Positions 1 to 8,280 of a stretch of 34,811 nucleotides of DNA are shown here, piece after piece (positions within the stretch are counted from its first letter, which is position 1; the number at the start of each line of letters is the position of its first letter). The notes under the pieces are model-generated. The model was not told the origin of the DNA and made no database searches. It was given only the letters and a program-made list of their open reading frames with translations. The stretch covers positions 1-34,811 of the forward strand of contig CALIRO010000021.1 of assembly GCA_938042245.1 (NCBI GenBank), given 5' to 3'. Made by a program: the position numbers and the translations under genes. Source of the DNA: an uncultured Thermoguttaceae bacterium (GTDB lineage Bacteria > Planctomycetota > Planctomycetia > Pirellulales > Thermoguttaceae).

Positions 1-181
1 AATACGGAAAGTAAGGCAATGTCAGATAGTAAAAAAATTAAGGAAGGAATGAGGGGGGTTAATGCCTGTTGGGCTTCCGTGGCTGATACAGAGGCCTCAA
101 AACCCCACTAAGCTAAAAACCGGGAATTATGCAGAGATTCCAAAAATCTCTTTTCTGCTCGGTTGGTGGGAGGACTCTGCA

Positions 182-1428
182 ATGCGAGGAACTATGGGTC
201 TGTATGGGCTGTGGCCAGTAGTGTGTTTTTGGGCTTTCTGTCTAGAGCAGGCGACGGCCGGGGTGTTGAAACCGGTTTCCGGGCCGGAGGACCTGAATCT
301 TACCGGCACAATCTATTACGGGATCAATCTCGGGGGCACATCCGATGTGCTTGTAGGTGGCAAATGGCTGGAAAGCGACAACGACGGCGATCCCGCCCCT
401 GTAGGTTATACGATCACTCTTCCGACAAATATCTACACTTCCGGGTGGGGATATGGGAGCCTGACGGATCCGGGGTTGCAAAAGACGTATGACTCGATGC
501 GGTGGACAGGTTGGCCGAATGCGTTGGAGTTAAGTTTTCGGTATTTACCGCCGGGCCAACCCGTGCGGGTCCAGCTCCTATTGTCTGAAGGTTATCATAA
601 TTCCAGCCAACGCCGCTTCGACATTCAAATCGAAGGGAATACCGAATTTAGCAATGTGGATCCGTGGAGCCTGTGGGGATATAAAAATCCTGGGTTGGCC
701 GAGACGGTGGTAACTGTCAGCCAGGATGGGATTCTTAATGTTCGGCTGATCGGCAACGTCGGCGCTCCGGACAAAAATCCGGTCTTGGACGGGATTTTTG
801 TCTCTTCGGCCGAGCCTATTGTGCCGAGTTGGCCGAGGGTTCAGCCTGTATCGGTAACTGCCAGCGCTCAATATAGCTCTCAGTATCCTGCTACGGCGGT
901 TTTAGATGGTTCCTGGGCGGAGCGTCGGCCTCCGGAGTACCCGGTAGCCGACTATTGGCTTTTGCCGAATGGGCAGACCGGTTATTTAACCTTCGATATG
1001 GGCCAGCCGGTTCATCTCGCCATGATTGGACTACACAACACCAACAATGCCCAGTACGGCGACCGGGGAACCATCGCCTATCACATCGACGTTTCCTCCG
1101 ATCCGAACTTTACCACCTATGAAACCCTGGCTGCTGGGACCCTCAAGCCTATGCGGCAGGCTGGGCATACATCCCCATCTCGACGAATCAGTTGTGGCAA
1201 TATGTGCGCTTTTATGTGGATGATTTTGGCGGCACCCGGAGCTTTTTGGGGGAAATGCCGTGGTCTGGTGGCGGCTTGGCCGAAATTCTCTTCTACGCAG
1301 TGCCAGAGCCAACCAGTTGGCTGCTCATGGCCCTGGGCGGCGTGGCATTGGGTTGGCTGGGCTGGCGACAGCAAAAAACAAGCAGCCAGAAAAGAGCAAC
1401 GATGAGTTCTGCCCCCTGGAGGAGATAA
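182..1428 (+). pseudogene. PEP-CTERM secreted carbohydrate-binding-like protein, frameshifted
   Basis: This encodes a secreted protein probably retained at the envelope by the PEP-CTERM/exosortase route. The chosen ATG follows GGGAGG by about 9 nt and starts a signal peptide (MRGTMGLYGLWPVVCFWAF, then a site near QATAG). An upstream in-frame ATG at 62 would put 40 extra residues before the signal. Residues about 30-225 look malectin-like, and about 235-320 look like an F5/8 discoidin-type domain (ATAVLDG, LTFDMGQPVHLAMIGLHN). Reading then fails. The first frame continues to a stop at 1405 with unlike composition, while the next frame carries WQYVRFYVDDFGG and a clear PEP-CTERM tail (VPEPTSWLLMALGGVALGW, then basic residues), stopping at 1426-1428. 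The second frame is closed by TGA at 1120, so the shift lies between about 1123 and 1160. It may be a true mutation or a read error. Domain names are pattern-based; the sorting tail is certain. Confidence 0.8.
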
Positions 1429-1623
1429 ACCTAGTTTGCCCGAATGAAGCCGTGGCTGGTTATTCCCGCGAAACCGGCCTAACGATTGGATTTCCTCCCC
1501 CGAAGACCACCTGCCCTATAGATGTCAGGATGTCCTTCCGGCGCAAGTGGGAGTGCAGGTCCGCTGGTCCTGGGGGGATATTACCCCACCCGATTCGGGA
1601 GCACTTCAGGATGAAAGAGGGGG
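1429..1623. other. Convergent spacer with a REP-like remnant
   Basis: This spacer separates the ends of two converging genes. Near 1464-1478 it contains ATTCCCGCGAAACC, which resembles one arm of the REP-like elements seen elsewhere in the window. TGGGG and CCCCA around 1573-1588 could form a short hairpin, but no T-run follows on either strand, so I do not call a terminator. Confidence 0.3.
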
Positions 1624-2562
1624 CTATTTCTTTTTAGCCGGTTTAGATATCTGGTCTAGGGTTTCTCGAATGCGGGTGAGGGTCTGTTGTTGCAGATCGG
1701 GTTGGGGGATTTTGGGGGTGAGTTTTTCTGCTTCGTTGAGCAGTTGTTTGGCTTTATCCGCAAAGCCGGCCTCAGCCAATTTGAGGGCAATTTCGACCAT
1801 GGCATTGCTGCGGCGGAAGAAGTCGTCGATTTTGGTGCTGGCTTCCAGGGCTTGGGCGAAGGTTTTATCGGCCTGTGCCTTTTTGTCGATCTGCGCCTGG
1901 CAGAGGGCCACTTGTGCCAGAGCCTCGCTGCGCAGACGAGCATCCGGCGCTTCGGCAATGAGCTCCAAAGCCGACTGCAATACCCGGTCCGCCTCGGCCG
2001 CTTGATCATTTCGGTAATAGGCGGCGGCAATGGCGGATAAGACTCCCACTCGGCCCGTGAGATCTTCGATTTTCCCGGCGGCCTGTTCGGCAGCCTGGAG
2101 GGTTTGGCTGGCTCCTGGCTGATCCTTCATGACCGCCTGGGCTCGGCCTAAAGAAGCCAGGTTTTTCGCCTGGGCTTCCGGGTGCTGAATCGTCTCAATT
2201 GTTCTGCGGGCTTCTTCCAGAACCCGATGGGCGTCCCGGGGACGTTGGATTTGGAAGTATTTTTCGGCCAATTTGGCCAACAGATTCGCCTTGGCGTCTG
2301 GTTCGGGCACTTCTCGGCAGGCCTGGGCTGCTTTGTCCAAACTGGCTTCCGCGCCGCTAAGGTCCTGAATTTTGGCTTGCCGAAGAGCAATATCCATGTA
2401 TTTCCTGGCCCGAACGATAGGATCCTTTTCCTGCTCCGCCTCTCGAATGAACTGGCTAATGCCACGGCCTTGGCCGCTGCCGCCGCAACCTGCCGCCCCC
2501 CAAAGGGCCAAAACAGCCAACCCCAGCCACACACTCATCCATCGGTAGTTTCTACTTTTCAT
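1624..2562 (-). CDS. TPR-repeat lipoprotein
   Basis: This is a 312-aa exported lipoprotein of unknown function. Residues 1-25 form a lipoprotein signal (hydrophobic WLGLAVLALW) ending in the lipobox GAAGC, with Cys26 as the acylation site. The rest is Ala/Leu/Gln-rich helix in units of about 35-45 residues with TPR-like spacing (for example A..LA..Y...N....A...L..A), so it is probably a helical scaffold for protein-protein contacts. The tail is Lys-rich (KPAKKK). A GAGG lies about 8 nt before the ATG. It is transcribed away from the FmdB-type gene, with 323 bp between them holding a duplicated TATAAT-containing repeat. Lipoprotein status is clear. Which membrane it faces and its partner cannot be told from sequence. 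Confidence 0.8.
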   Translation of the reverse strand: MKSRNYRWMSVWLGLAVLALWGAAGCGGSGQGRGISQFIREAEQEKDPIVRARKYMDIALRQAKIQDLSGAEASLDKAAQACREVPEPDAKANLLAKLAEKYFQIQRPRDAHRVLEEARRTIETIQHPEAQAKNLASLGRAQAVMKDQPGASQTLQAAEQAAGKIEDLTGRVGVLSAIAAAYYRNDQAAEADRVLQSALELIAEAPDARLRSEALAQVALCQAQIDKKAQADKTFAQALEASTKIDDFFRRSNAMVEIALKLAEAGFADKAKQLLNEAEKLTPKIPQPDLQQQTLTRIRETLDQISKPAKKK

Positions 2563-2885
2563 CGCATTTGCCTCGCCAATATTGGTTCCGAAAAAAAACC
2601 ACTTTTCCCCAGCAGGCTTTCCCCCGGCGGCCAGGTGTCATGGGGGACCCAGTAGCTCGAAACCGCCGCCATGGTTCCGAAAAACCGCTTCTGCTGCTGG
2701 CATCCCCCATCTGGAGCAACAGCCGGTTCCTCCTTCTGCAGGGAAAACCCCGGTTGCCGATCCTTCTAGGCACCGAAATAGTTTCTGCAATTATACGCCT
2801 ATGTTAGTTCTGTGCGGATTTTGGTGGGCCGGTATGCAGCGCCCCGCTAGGGCGCCGAAATAGTTTCTGCAATTATAGATTTTGT
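2563..2885. other. Spacer upstream of the TPR lipoprotein gene
   Basis: No gene is supported here. The spacer contains two direct-repeat pairs. One is the TATAAT-containing pair given separately (2766-2795 and 2847-2877). The other is a shorter pair, GGTTCCGAAAAA, at about 2583 and 2672. On the minus strand this is the presumed promoter and leader region of the lipoprotein gene. Confidence 0.4.
2766..2877 (-). promoter_or_regulatory. Duplicated ~30-bp element containing TATAAT
   Basis: Two nearly identical copies lie at 2766-2795 and 2847-2877. Read on the minus strand each begins TATAATTGCAGAAACTATTT and continues CGG, then a GCGCC or GTGCC, then CTAG. Both lie upstream of the lipoprotein gene in its orientation. 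The upstream copy has TTTACG 16 nt before TATAAT, which would make a reasonable sigma-70-type pair; the other copy has no good -35. They could be tandem promoters, a duplicated operator, or simply a repeat. The duplication is certain; the function is a guess. Confidence 0.4.
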
Positions 2886-3461
2886 TTAGAGGTCGTAAAG
2901 GGTTTCATCTACTTCTGGTGGGAGCATTTTTCGGACCCAGCCCCGCAGCAGGCCGCCGGTTTGTTTTTTGCCCTTGCCCTTTCGGGCTGCTTGGCCTGCC
3001 TCCCAAGGCGGCTCTAATTGATCCAGCGCTTCGCCAAGGTCTTCTTCGATTTTGTCGGGGTCTTCGCCCGATTCGAGTCGTCGAATGGCCTCGGCCATGG
3101 GACCTTCGATGGGCATTCCGACCGCCTCGCACACTTTTCGCATCATCCGCCCCATCTGCCGGGGATCCTCCTCGTCGAGCGCGTCGGCTTCGGCAGCCAG
3201 TTCCTCCATGACCCGCTCGAATTTTTCTTCGTCCAAACCGGCAGGCCATTCTTCCCCCCAATCCGACTCCGTCTGCTCGGCGGAAGAACGCTCCTCCGAA
3301 ACAGCCGATCGCGCAGCCCCAATGGCAAACCGAGACATGCATCGTTTCAATTTCGGCTTACCACAGCGAGGACAAGCAGGCTGCTTATCCGTCTGGATCG
3401 TTCGCGAAAAGAAATTGTAAATGCGATGACACCGAGAACAGTAGAACTCGTAGATCGGCAT
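2886..3461 (-). CDS. FmdB-family zinc-ribbon protein with long acidic C-terminus
   Basis: The N-terminus matches the FmdB-type zinc ribbon: MPIYEFYC, with Cys8/Cys11 and Cys30/Cys33 as the likely Zn ligands, followed by LKRCMSRF. FmdB-type proteins were named as putative regulators, and their biochemical role is poorly known. At 191 aa this is longer than the usual 70-110 aa. The extra C-terminal part is acidic and helical (EEKFERVMEELAAEADALDEE) and ends in a basic stretch and PPEVDETLYDL. The start is well placed, with AAGGAGG ahead of the ATG. It has its own upstream spacer and no close partner gene, so it is probably monocistronic or read with the lipoprotein gene downstream. The family call is secure; the function is not. 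Confidence 0.85.
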   Translation of the reverse strand: MPIYEFYCSRCHRIYNFFSRTIQTDKQPACPRCGKPKLKRCMSRFAIGAARSAVSEERSSAEQTESDWGEEWPAGLDEEKFERVMEELAAEADALDEEDPRQMGRMMRKVCEAVGMPIEGPMAEAIRRLESGEDPDKIEEDLGEALDQLEPPWEAGQAARKGKGKKQTGGLLRGWVRKMLPPEVDETLYDL

Positions 3462-3956
3462 TCGACCCTCCTTGCTCCCATAGCCAACCGGATTTCCGGC
3501 TATTCCGGGGGACGGAAGATTGGCTTGGTGTCTTTGACTTGAGTTTTACCTATTGGGAAGCCGCCCCGTCAGAGACAATTTCCTAACCCATTGGAAACAT
3601 TGAAGTTCGAGAATCGGAAGAATTAATATAGCATTCCATGTAACTATCGGCAACAAAGGGAGTTAGGAAAAATGGCCAACGTCGCTCTGAGGTCTCCGGC
3701 AATGTCTCCACGAAAACCCCTCTGGCCCCATGCGGGAACGCCCGGGGAAGCCAGGCTCTCCACCTGCGTCAGAGCAATCCGGTGCCGCATTCGCCTCCCA
3801 TACCCGGATCCGGAGCCGGACCGTTGCCCATCCTGCACGTTCCAGGCGGCCAATACGTAGCCAGCCAAGACCGCCTTCGACTCAGATACCCAGCCCTGTG
3901 CGCATCCCCTTTCGGATATGCTAGCTTACCGACAAGATCTCGTCAATCGTGGTTTC
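3462..3956. other. Spacer between the FmdB-type and GH20-like genes
   Basis: I see no convincing gene. A 74-codon minus-strand frame (3644-3868) starts at TTG with no good ribosome site and no family likeness. On the minus strand TTGCCG-N17-TATATT (about 3627-3655) could be a promoter for the FmdB-type gene. It overlaps one copy of a 43-bp repeat (3641-3683) that recurs at 15826-15868. Confidence 0.35.
3641..3683 (-). repeat. 43-bp dispersed repeat, copy A
   Basis: On the plus strand it begins TAACTATCGGCAACAAAG and ends CCAACGTC. It matches 15826-15868 at 34 of 43 positions without gaps by my hand alignment. Both copies lie 180-235 bp upstream of a minus-strand gene start, FmdB-type here and the 480-aa secreted protein there. 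It may be a regulatory module or part of a small repeat family. Confidence 0.45.
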
Positions 3957-5762
3957 CTATTGGCTTCCAGCCCTTTCAGGCCCTCCGGGTTGCAAGGTGG
4001 TTTCTAACTGCGGCAAGCCGCAGATGGGAAGTTTTCGGATTTCGGCCAGCCAATGGTCGAACGGAATCCGCAATAGATCGCTGTTCGGCTCTTCCCAGGC
4101 CAACACCGCCGCCTGGGCCACCGACGGCAAACTCACATCCAGCGAATCCCACGTCGTAGCCAGCACACCCAATAGGTCCAACTGTTTAGCCTGGTTGACC
4201 AGGAAGATGGTATTTCGTCGGCTTTTCCATGGGCAAACCACCACCCGGAACCCCTTATCCTGGAAATACTTTGGGATGGGCCAGGGGCCGGCCACATCGT
4301 AATTCCAGGCGGCGATGATAATGTCCCGGGGGAGTTTTTCTAGGGCCAGGTGAGTGTTGTACGGGGGGGTGCTACCGGCCGGACCCGCCCCGCCCAGTTC
4401 CGGATCGCCCCGTCGAACCAGCATATCATGCCACATCAGGATTTGGATCTTTCGGTCGGCAAAATACTGGTGGAGTTTCAGCAGGTGGTGGGCGGCCAAT
4501 GCGTGCGGCTGGGTATCGGGCGGCAGGTTCAGCTTCACTGGGCCCAGGTGCCCCCAGGCTTCATCCATGCCCACATGGAAATAGCGGACCGGCCCGAACA
4601 GGTCCAGGAGTTCTTCATATCTATCGAACAAATGTTCATAAATAGCTGGGTTCGCCAACCGATACGACCACCCGTCCGCCTCAAAAAGGTCCCGAAACTC
4701 CGGGAACCGGTCCAGCACCACATGTTCGCCGGATCGGCTTCGCATCCCGCTGGCATGACCCCAACTGTTGAGCATTGGGATCATATCCATCTGCAAGGCC
4801 CGGCCCAAAAGCACCAGCGGGCGTACCTCTTCTGGGCTATAGGCATGCGCATAGGCCGTTTCCGGCCGACGCCGCGATCGCAGCGAGGCCCATGGCTCAA
4901 TCACTACCGCATTACACTTGAACCGCGCCGCCCAGAGAATCGCCTGCCGAATCGCCGGCAGTTCGGTATTCGGAAATATGCACAAATGAACCCCACGGAA
5001 TGGCAATTGCGGCCAATCGGCAATCCACACCCCCGGAAGCCATACCGACCCAGACGCTGCCGAAAGTTCTGCCGTTTGGGGGCCGGTTTGAGCAGACGGG
5101 CTACTCCGTCCCACTGGGGCAGCAGCGCCAGATTGGCCGACTGCTCCCGCCGAGGTCCCAGCCCCTTCCCCATCGGCTTGGATCAGTTGCAACAGCGTCT
5201 GGCATCCGTACAGGCAGCCCCTGGCCGTTTCGGCGGCCACCCAAGCCTTTTGCCCATCCACCCCAAGCACATAGGCTTCCTGGGGATTTCGGGGCGGGGG
5301 CCATCGCAACCAATCCGCTAATGCCTCCAGCCGCACTTTCCCCTCCGGCGAATCGGCCAAAAGCAATTCGATCCGGCCCTGGGGCATTTGACCGGGCCCG
5401 GAAGCCTGTTGAGCTGCTGTAGTGGACCGATCTGCCGGCTCGCCCAACCGGTTGGTTGGAGTCTGCTGGTCTGCCTTGGCTTGGGGAAAACCTGCTTGCC
5501 GACCAATCACCACCACCTGCGCCCGAAGCCGATAGAGCCGCTCCATCTCCGCTGCCAACACTCGAGCTACTTGCTCCAGTTGGACCGATCCCACTTCAAT
5601 CACCGGGTTTTTTCCCAGCAGCAGTTTTTCCGAAGTCCATCGAACCTGCTTGGGAGCCGGCGTCAGCAGGATTGGCTCCGGCTTCCTGGCGCTCTGGTCG
5701 GCCCAGGCCAATCCCGCCATGCTTACCCAACCAGCCAAGAGGACGGCACCGACAGCCTTCAT
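3957..5762 (-). CDS. Secreted GH20-like beta-N-acetylhexosaminidase
   Basis: This is probably an exported glycoside hydrolase that removes terminal N-acetylhexosamines from glycans. I start it at the second of two adjacent ATGs (5762), 5 nt after AAGGAGG, giving 601 aa with a signal peptide (MKAVGAVLLAGWVSMAGLAWA). Residues about 35-220 resemble the N-terminal GH20b-type domain and carry two low-complexity inserts (near 105-130 and 200-235). The catalytic barrel follows, opening at FRGVHLC, with the hallmark Asp400-Glu401 in YFHVGMDEAWG (the GH20 H-x-G-x-D-E pattern). Other barrel segments include WHDML, IIIAAWNYD and LATTWDSLDV. The acetamido-stacking residues were not checked. It lies 29 bp after a small membrane-protein gene, so the two are probably co-transcribed. 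The family call is good; substrate is unknown. Confidence 0.82.
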   Translation of the reverse strand: MKAVGAVLLAGWVSMAGLAWADQSARKPEPILLTPAPKQVRWTSEKLLLGKNPVIEVGSVQLEQVARVLAAEMERLYRLRAQVVVIGRQAGFPQAKADQQTPTNRLGEPADRSTTAAQQASGPGQMPQGRIELLLADSPEGKVRLEALADWLRWPPPRNPQEAYVLGVDGQKAWVAAETARGCLYGCQTLLQLIQADGEGAGTSAGAVGQSGAAAPVGRSSPSAQTGPQTAELSAASGSVWLPGVWIADWPQLPFRGVHLCIFPNTELPAIRQAILWAARFKCNAVVIEPWASLRSRRRPETAYAHAYSPEEVRPLVLLGRALQMDMIPMLNSWGHASGMRSRSGEHVVLDRFPEFRDLFEADGWSYRLANPAIYEHLFDRYEELLDLFGPVRYFHVGMDEAWGHLGPVKLNLPPDTQPHALAAHHLLKLHQYFADRKIQILMWHDMLVRRGDPELGGAGPAGSTPPYNTHLALEKLPRDIIIAAWNYDVAGPWPIPKYFQDKGFRVVVCPWKSRRNTIFLVNQAKQLDLLGVLATTWDSLDVSLPSVAQAAVLAWEEPNSDLLRIPFDHWLAEIRKLPICGLPQLETTLQPGGPERAGSQ

Positions 5763-5791
5763 CATTGCCTCCTTTGTATAGGAAAATATGT

Positions 5792-6091
5792 TCATCGTTT
5801 GCCCTGGATTCTGGGCCAAAAAAGGGCAACCAAAAGGGCCAGCGGGACAATGAGAATCAGCCATTTGGCTGTCCGACTAAACACCACCAACACCACCAGA
5901 ATCGGCAGACCAATCAGGCGGATCAGTGGGATCCGCTGCAGGGCATCATAGGCGAGCCAGACGGCGGCCAAAATCGCCCCCGCCCTGGCCAACGCCCCTA
6001 AAAGCGCATCGTGCTCCGAACCGCTCCATTGAAGCCAAGCGGCCCCAGCCAACGTCCCCAACGCAACTATCCCGATTGCTGTCCGATGCAT
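5792..6091 (-). CDS. Small membrane protein, about 99 aa
   Basis: The start at 6091 (MHRTAIGIVALGTLAGAAWL) gives 99 residues with three hydrophobic segments: about 4-20, 36-50 and 57-92, the last long enough for two passes (LIGLPILVVLVVF and WLILIVPLALLVALFW). It ends with a basic PRIQGKR. I do not recognise the family. A longer in-frame reading from 6187 adds a Cys-rich leader without membrane character and is less likely. The ribosome site is weak (TAGGA). Its stop lies 29 bp before the GH20-like start and the hydrolase's ribosome site falls in that gap, so translation or transcription is probably linked. It is likely a real gene with unknown role. Confidence 0.6.
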   Translation of the reverse strand: MHRTAIGIVALGTLAGAAWLQWSGSEHDALLGALARAGAILAAVWLAYDALQRIPLIRLIGLPILVVLVVFSRTAKWLILIVPLALLVALFWPRIQGKR

Positions 6092-6390
6092 ACAAAGTCC
6101 TACAGGGCTGTTTCGTGAGCAAAGCCTTTCTGCTGGGCAGACTGTTCTGCCACAGGCATGGTCAACACGCTCCCAGCAACCATCCAACCTACCGCCTTAG
6201 CCCTCAAGCAAATCCCGATGTAGCCTGCTTGGCAAAACCGCACTCTATTTTGCCGCTAATCCGTGCTGCCGTCTAGATTGCCATCAAGCGGTTTTTTAGG
6301 TGTATCGCCGCGAAAGAATTCCACAAGAACCCAGCTCACCCTCCCTCGCAACTGGGCGATCCCTGAGTCCAACAAAATGCCTCCCTACAG

Positions 6391-6424
6391 GTCAACAAAA
6401 ATGGCCGGCCATTCCGCCGGCCAT
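6391..6424 (-). terminator. Rho-independent terminator, probably for degP
   Basis: On the minus strand an 8-bp stem ATGGCCGG/CCGGCCAT closes an 8-nt loop (6424 to 6401) and is followed directly by TTTTGTTG. It lies about 270 nt beyond the degP stop codon in degP's direction and before the next minus-strand gene, so it probably ends the degP transcript. Confidence 0.6.
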
Positions 6425-6449
6425 GGCAGACCAAGCAGACGCTGGGTGT

Positions 6450-6590
6450 CGCTTAGTCTGTCCGTAGCTTAGTCTGTCCAGACGGAGCCGGAGGCCGTCT
6501 TGGCCAACACCGTTACGACGGCGCCGTCTAGACAGACGGCATTACCCCAGCCACCGTCTAACAGACGATGGTACAGACACCGGAACAACC
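6450..6590. repeat. Cluster of GTCTGT / GTCTAACAG short motifs
   Basis: GCTTAGTCTGTCC occurs twice, 16 bp apart (from about 6453). GCCGTCT-AGAC-AGACGGC is a perfect 7-bp palindrome at 6523-6540. CCGTCTAACAGACG follows at about 6556. Related motifs recur at 8805-8985 and 33806-33858. The arrangement suggests a DNA- or RNA-structure element rather than chance. No known family is recognised. Confidence 0.45.
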
Positions 6591-6614
6591 ACCGGTACCT
6601 ACCAGAATACTCTT

Positions 6615-6644
6615 CCCCTGGCGTATGCCGTTGGGGTTTGTTTT
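6615..6644 (+). terminator. Possible plus-strand hairpin with T-run
   Basis: CCCCTGGC and GCC-GTT-GGGG can pair around GTAT, and TTTGTTTT follows. No plus-strand gene ends here, so if it is a terminator it would end an unrecognised transcript crossing 6440-6640. It may equally be a chance hairpin just past the degP stop on the other strand. Confidence 0.25.
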
Positions 6645-6690
6645 ATGGGTTTGGACTGATCGAGCGAATGGATATCGGACTGCCCCCGGT

Positions 6691-8280
6691 TTATCTGCTC
6701 CCGGAGGAGGACTTGAGCACCACAAACCGGGAGCCCTGAGCGGTGCGCACCAAAAGCAATACCCCTTTGTCCAGTGGGGATTTTTCCAGTGCCTTTCGGA
6801 AGTCCTCCATGGTTTTCACCGGGAGCCGGTTGACTTGGACAATCACCTCGCCGCTTTCCAGCCCCGCCAGGGCAGCCACACTATTGGGCCGAACATGAGT
6901 AATCACTAAGCCCTCTGTAAAATCTAGGCCCAATTGGCGGGCCACTTCGGGGGTAAGCGGTTCCAGCTCCAGGCCCAAGTCTTCCACCGGACCGCCCCGT
7001 TCTGGTCCTCGGCCAGGCAATCGGCTTCGGCGTGTCAGACCATAATCCTTCGGCTGCTCTCGAACGGTAACCTGCAGGGGAATTCGTTTTCCATCCCGGA
7101 AGATGGTAATGGTCTGTTGGCTATTAATGGGGCAGCGTTCGACAATCTCTTGCAATTCGGCCGGTTTAGAGACCTTAGCGCCGGCGAACTCCAGGATTAC
7201 ATCGCCGGATTTCAAGCCGGCGGCTTCAGCCGGAGTATCAGGAAACACATCGGTAACTACGACCCCTTCTTGGACCTTCAGGCCGAACTGTTCAGCCAAC
7301 GGGGGAGTTAACATTTGAATAGCTACCCCCAAATACGCCCGTTCCACTTTCCCTTTGCGGATTAATTGATCCGCTACCCATTTGGCCAAGTTGACCGGCA
7401 CCGCAAACCCCACCCCCTGATAACCACCCGAACGGGTGGTAATGGCGGTGTTGATCCCAATGACCTCCCCGTTCAGGTTCACCAAAGGCCCGCCACTATT
7501 GCCGGGATTAATGGCCGCATCCGTTTGCAGAAAGTTCTCTCGAGGAGCAATCCCCAAACCCCGGCCTTTGGCGCTGATGATGCCGGCGGTAACTGTACCT
7601 TCCAACCCGAACGGCTGTCCCAAAGCCAACACCCAATCGCCCACCTGCACCTTATCGCTATCCCCCAGCCGGGCCGCTTTCAGATCCTTGGCCTCAATCC
7701 GCACAATGGCCAAATCGGTCTTCGGATCCCGTTTGACCTCTTTAGCCTCAAACTCCCGGCCATCATGAAGCCGCACCACAATCTTGCCGGCCTGTTGGAC
7801 CACGTGGTTATTGGTCAAGATAATGCCCGAAGGATCGATGATCACCCCGCTGCCCACTCCCTCGGGCAGGGGCTGGGGAATCGAAGGCATCGGAGGCCTT
7901 TCGCGGAAGAAGCGGCGCAGTTCCGGATGCATGCGGAACAGATCGCCAAAGGGGCCTTCCTCGTCAAAGGGGAAATCTTCCCAAAGATCCGGCGGCGCCT
8001 CCCGCCCGGAGCGTGGCTGTCGGTCCTCCGACGGTAACGTCCGGATCATGACCACTGCGGGCAGGGTCTTTTCGGCAGCCTCCCGAAATGCCTGGGAAAG
8101 ACTCTCCGCATAATTGGAACCTTCTCGGGCTGCCGGGCTTTGCAGAGCCGTCTCTCCTACTTGGGCGCCCGCCTGGGGCCAACCGCTCCACAGTCCCCAG
8201 AGCACAACCCCAACAAGCCCAATTCCTCCCAATACCAACCCCCATATTTTGGGGATTCTATAAAATACCTTCTGGCTCAT
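6691..8280 (-). CDS. degP: DegP/HtrA-family serine protease with two PDZ domains
   Basis: This is an envelope quality-control protease and chaperone of the S1C family. The 529-aa protein has one N-terminal hydrophobic segment (about 12-33), which is a signal or anchor. An acidic/Pro linker precedes the protease domain. The catalytic triad is visible: His159 (TNNHVV), Asp189 (KTDLAIV) and Ser262 (NPGNSGGPL). Two PDZ domains follow, about 308-400 (AYLGVAIQ, VFPDTPAEAAGLKSGDVI) and 430-525 (LVITHVRPNSVAALAGLESGEVIVQVN), separated by a Pro/Arg/Gly linker. Ribosome site AAGGAGG lies 7 nt before the ATG. It is monocistronic by context, with over 800 bp of AT-richer DNA upstream and a terminator downstream. 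It could be named degQ, degP or mucD; symbols in this family are not precise. Confidence 0.95.
   Translation of the reverse strand: MSQKVFYRIPKIWGLVLGGIGLVGVVLWGLWSGWPQAGAQVGETALQSPAAREGSNYAESLSQAFREAAEKTLPAVVMIRTLPSEDRQPRSGREAPPDLWEDFPFDEEGPFGDLFRMHPELRRFFRERPPMPSIPQPLPEGVGSGVIIDPSGIILTNNHVVQQAGKIVVRLHDGREFEAKEVKRDPKTDLAIVRIEAKDLKAARLGDSDKVQVGDWVLALGQPFGLEGTVTAGIISAKGRGLGIAPRENFLQTDAAINPGNSGGPLVNLNGEVIGINTAITTRSGGYQGVGFAVPVNLAKWVADQLIRKGKVERAYLGVAIQMLTPPLAEQFGLKVQEGVVVTDVFPDTPAEAAGLKSGDVILEFAGAKVSKPAELQEIVERCPINSQQTITIFRDGKRIPLQVTVREQPKDYGLTRRSRLPGRGPERGGPVEDLGLELEPLTPEVARQLGLDFTEGLVITHVRPNSVAALAGLESGEVIVQVNRLPVKTMEDFRKALEKSPLDKGVLLLVRTAQGSRFVVLKSSSGSR

Larger units (their letters stand above)
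6092..6690. other. 599-bp spacer with a terminator and short repeats
   Basis: No gene is supported. In the direction of the minus-strand genes it holds the 3' end of the degP transcript, a terminator hairpin near 6391-6424, a cluster of GTCTGT/GTCTAACAG motifs at 6450-6590, and a plus-strand hairpin with a T-run at 6615-6644. The promoter for the 99-aa gene and the GH20-like gene should also lie here, but I could not pick one. Confidence 0.4.

Noticed and set aside
3600..3625. GTTCGAGAATCGG resembling a tRNA T-loop
   Set aside because: No acceptor, D or anticodon arm can be built around it.
3644..3868. 74-codon minus-strand frame
   Set aside because: It has a TTG start, no good ribosome site, mixed third-base composition, and overlaps a repeat.
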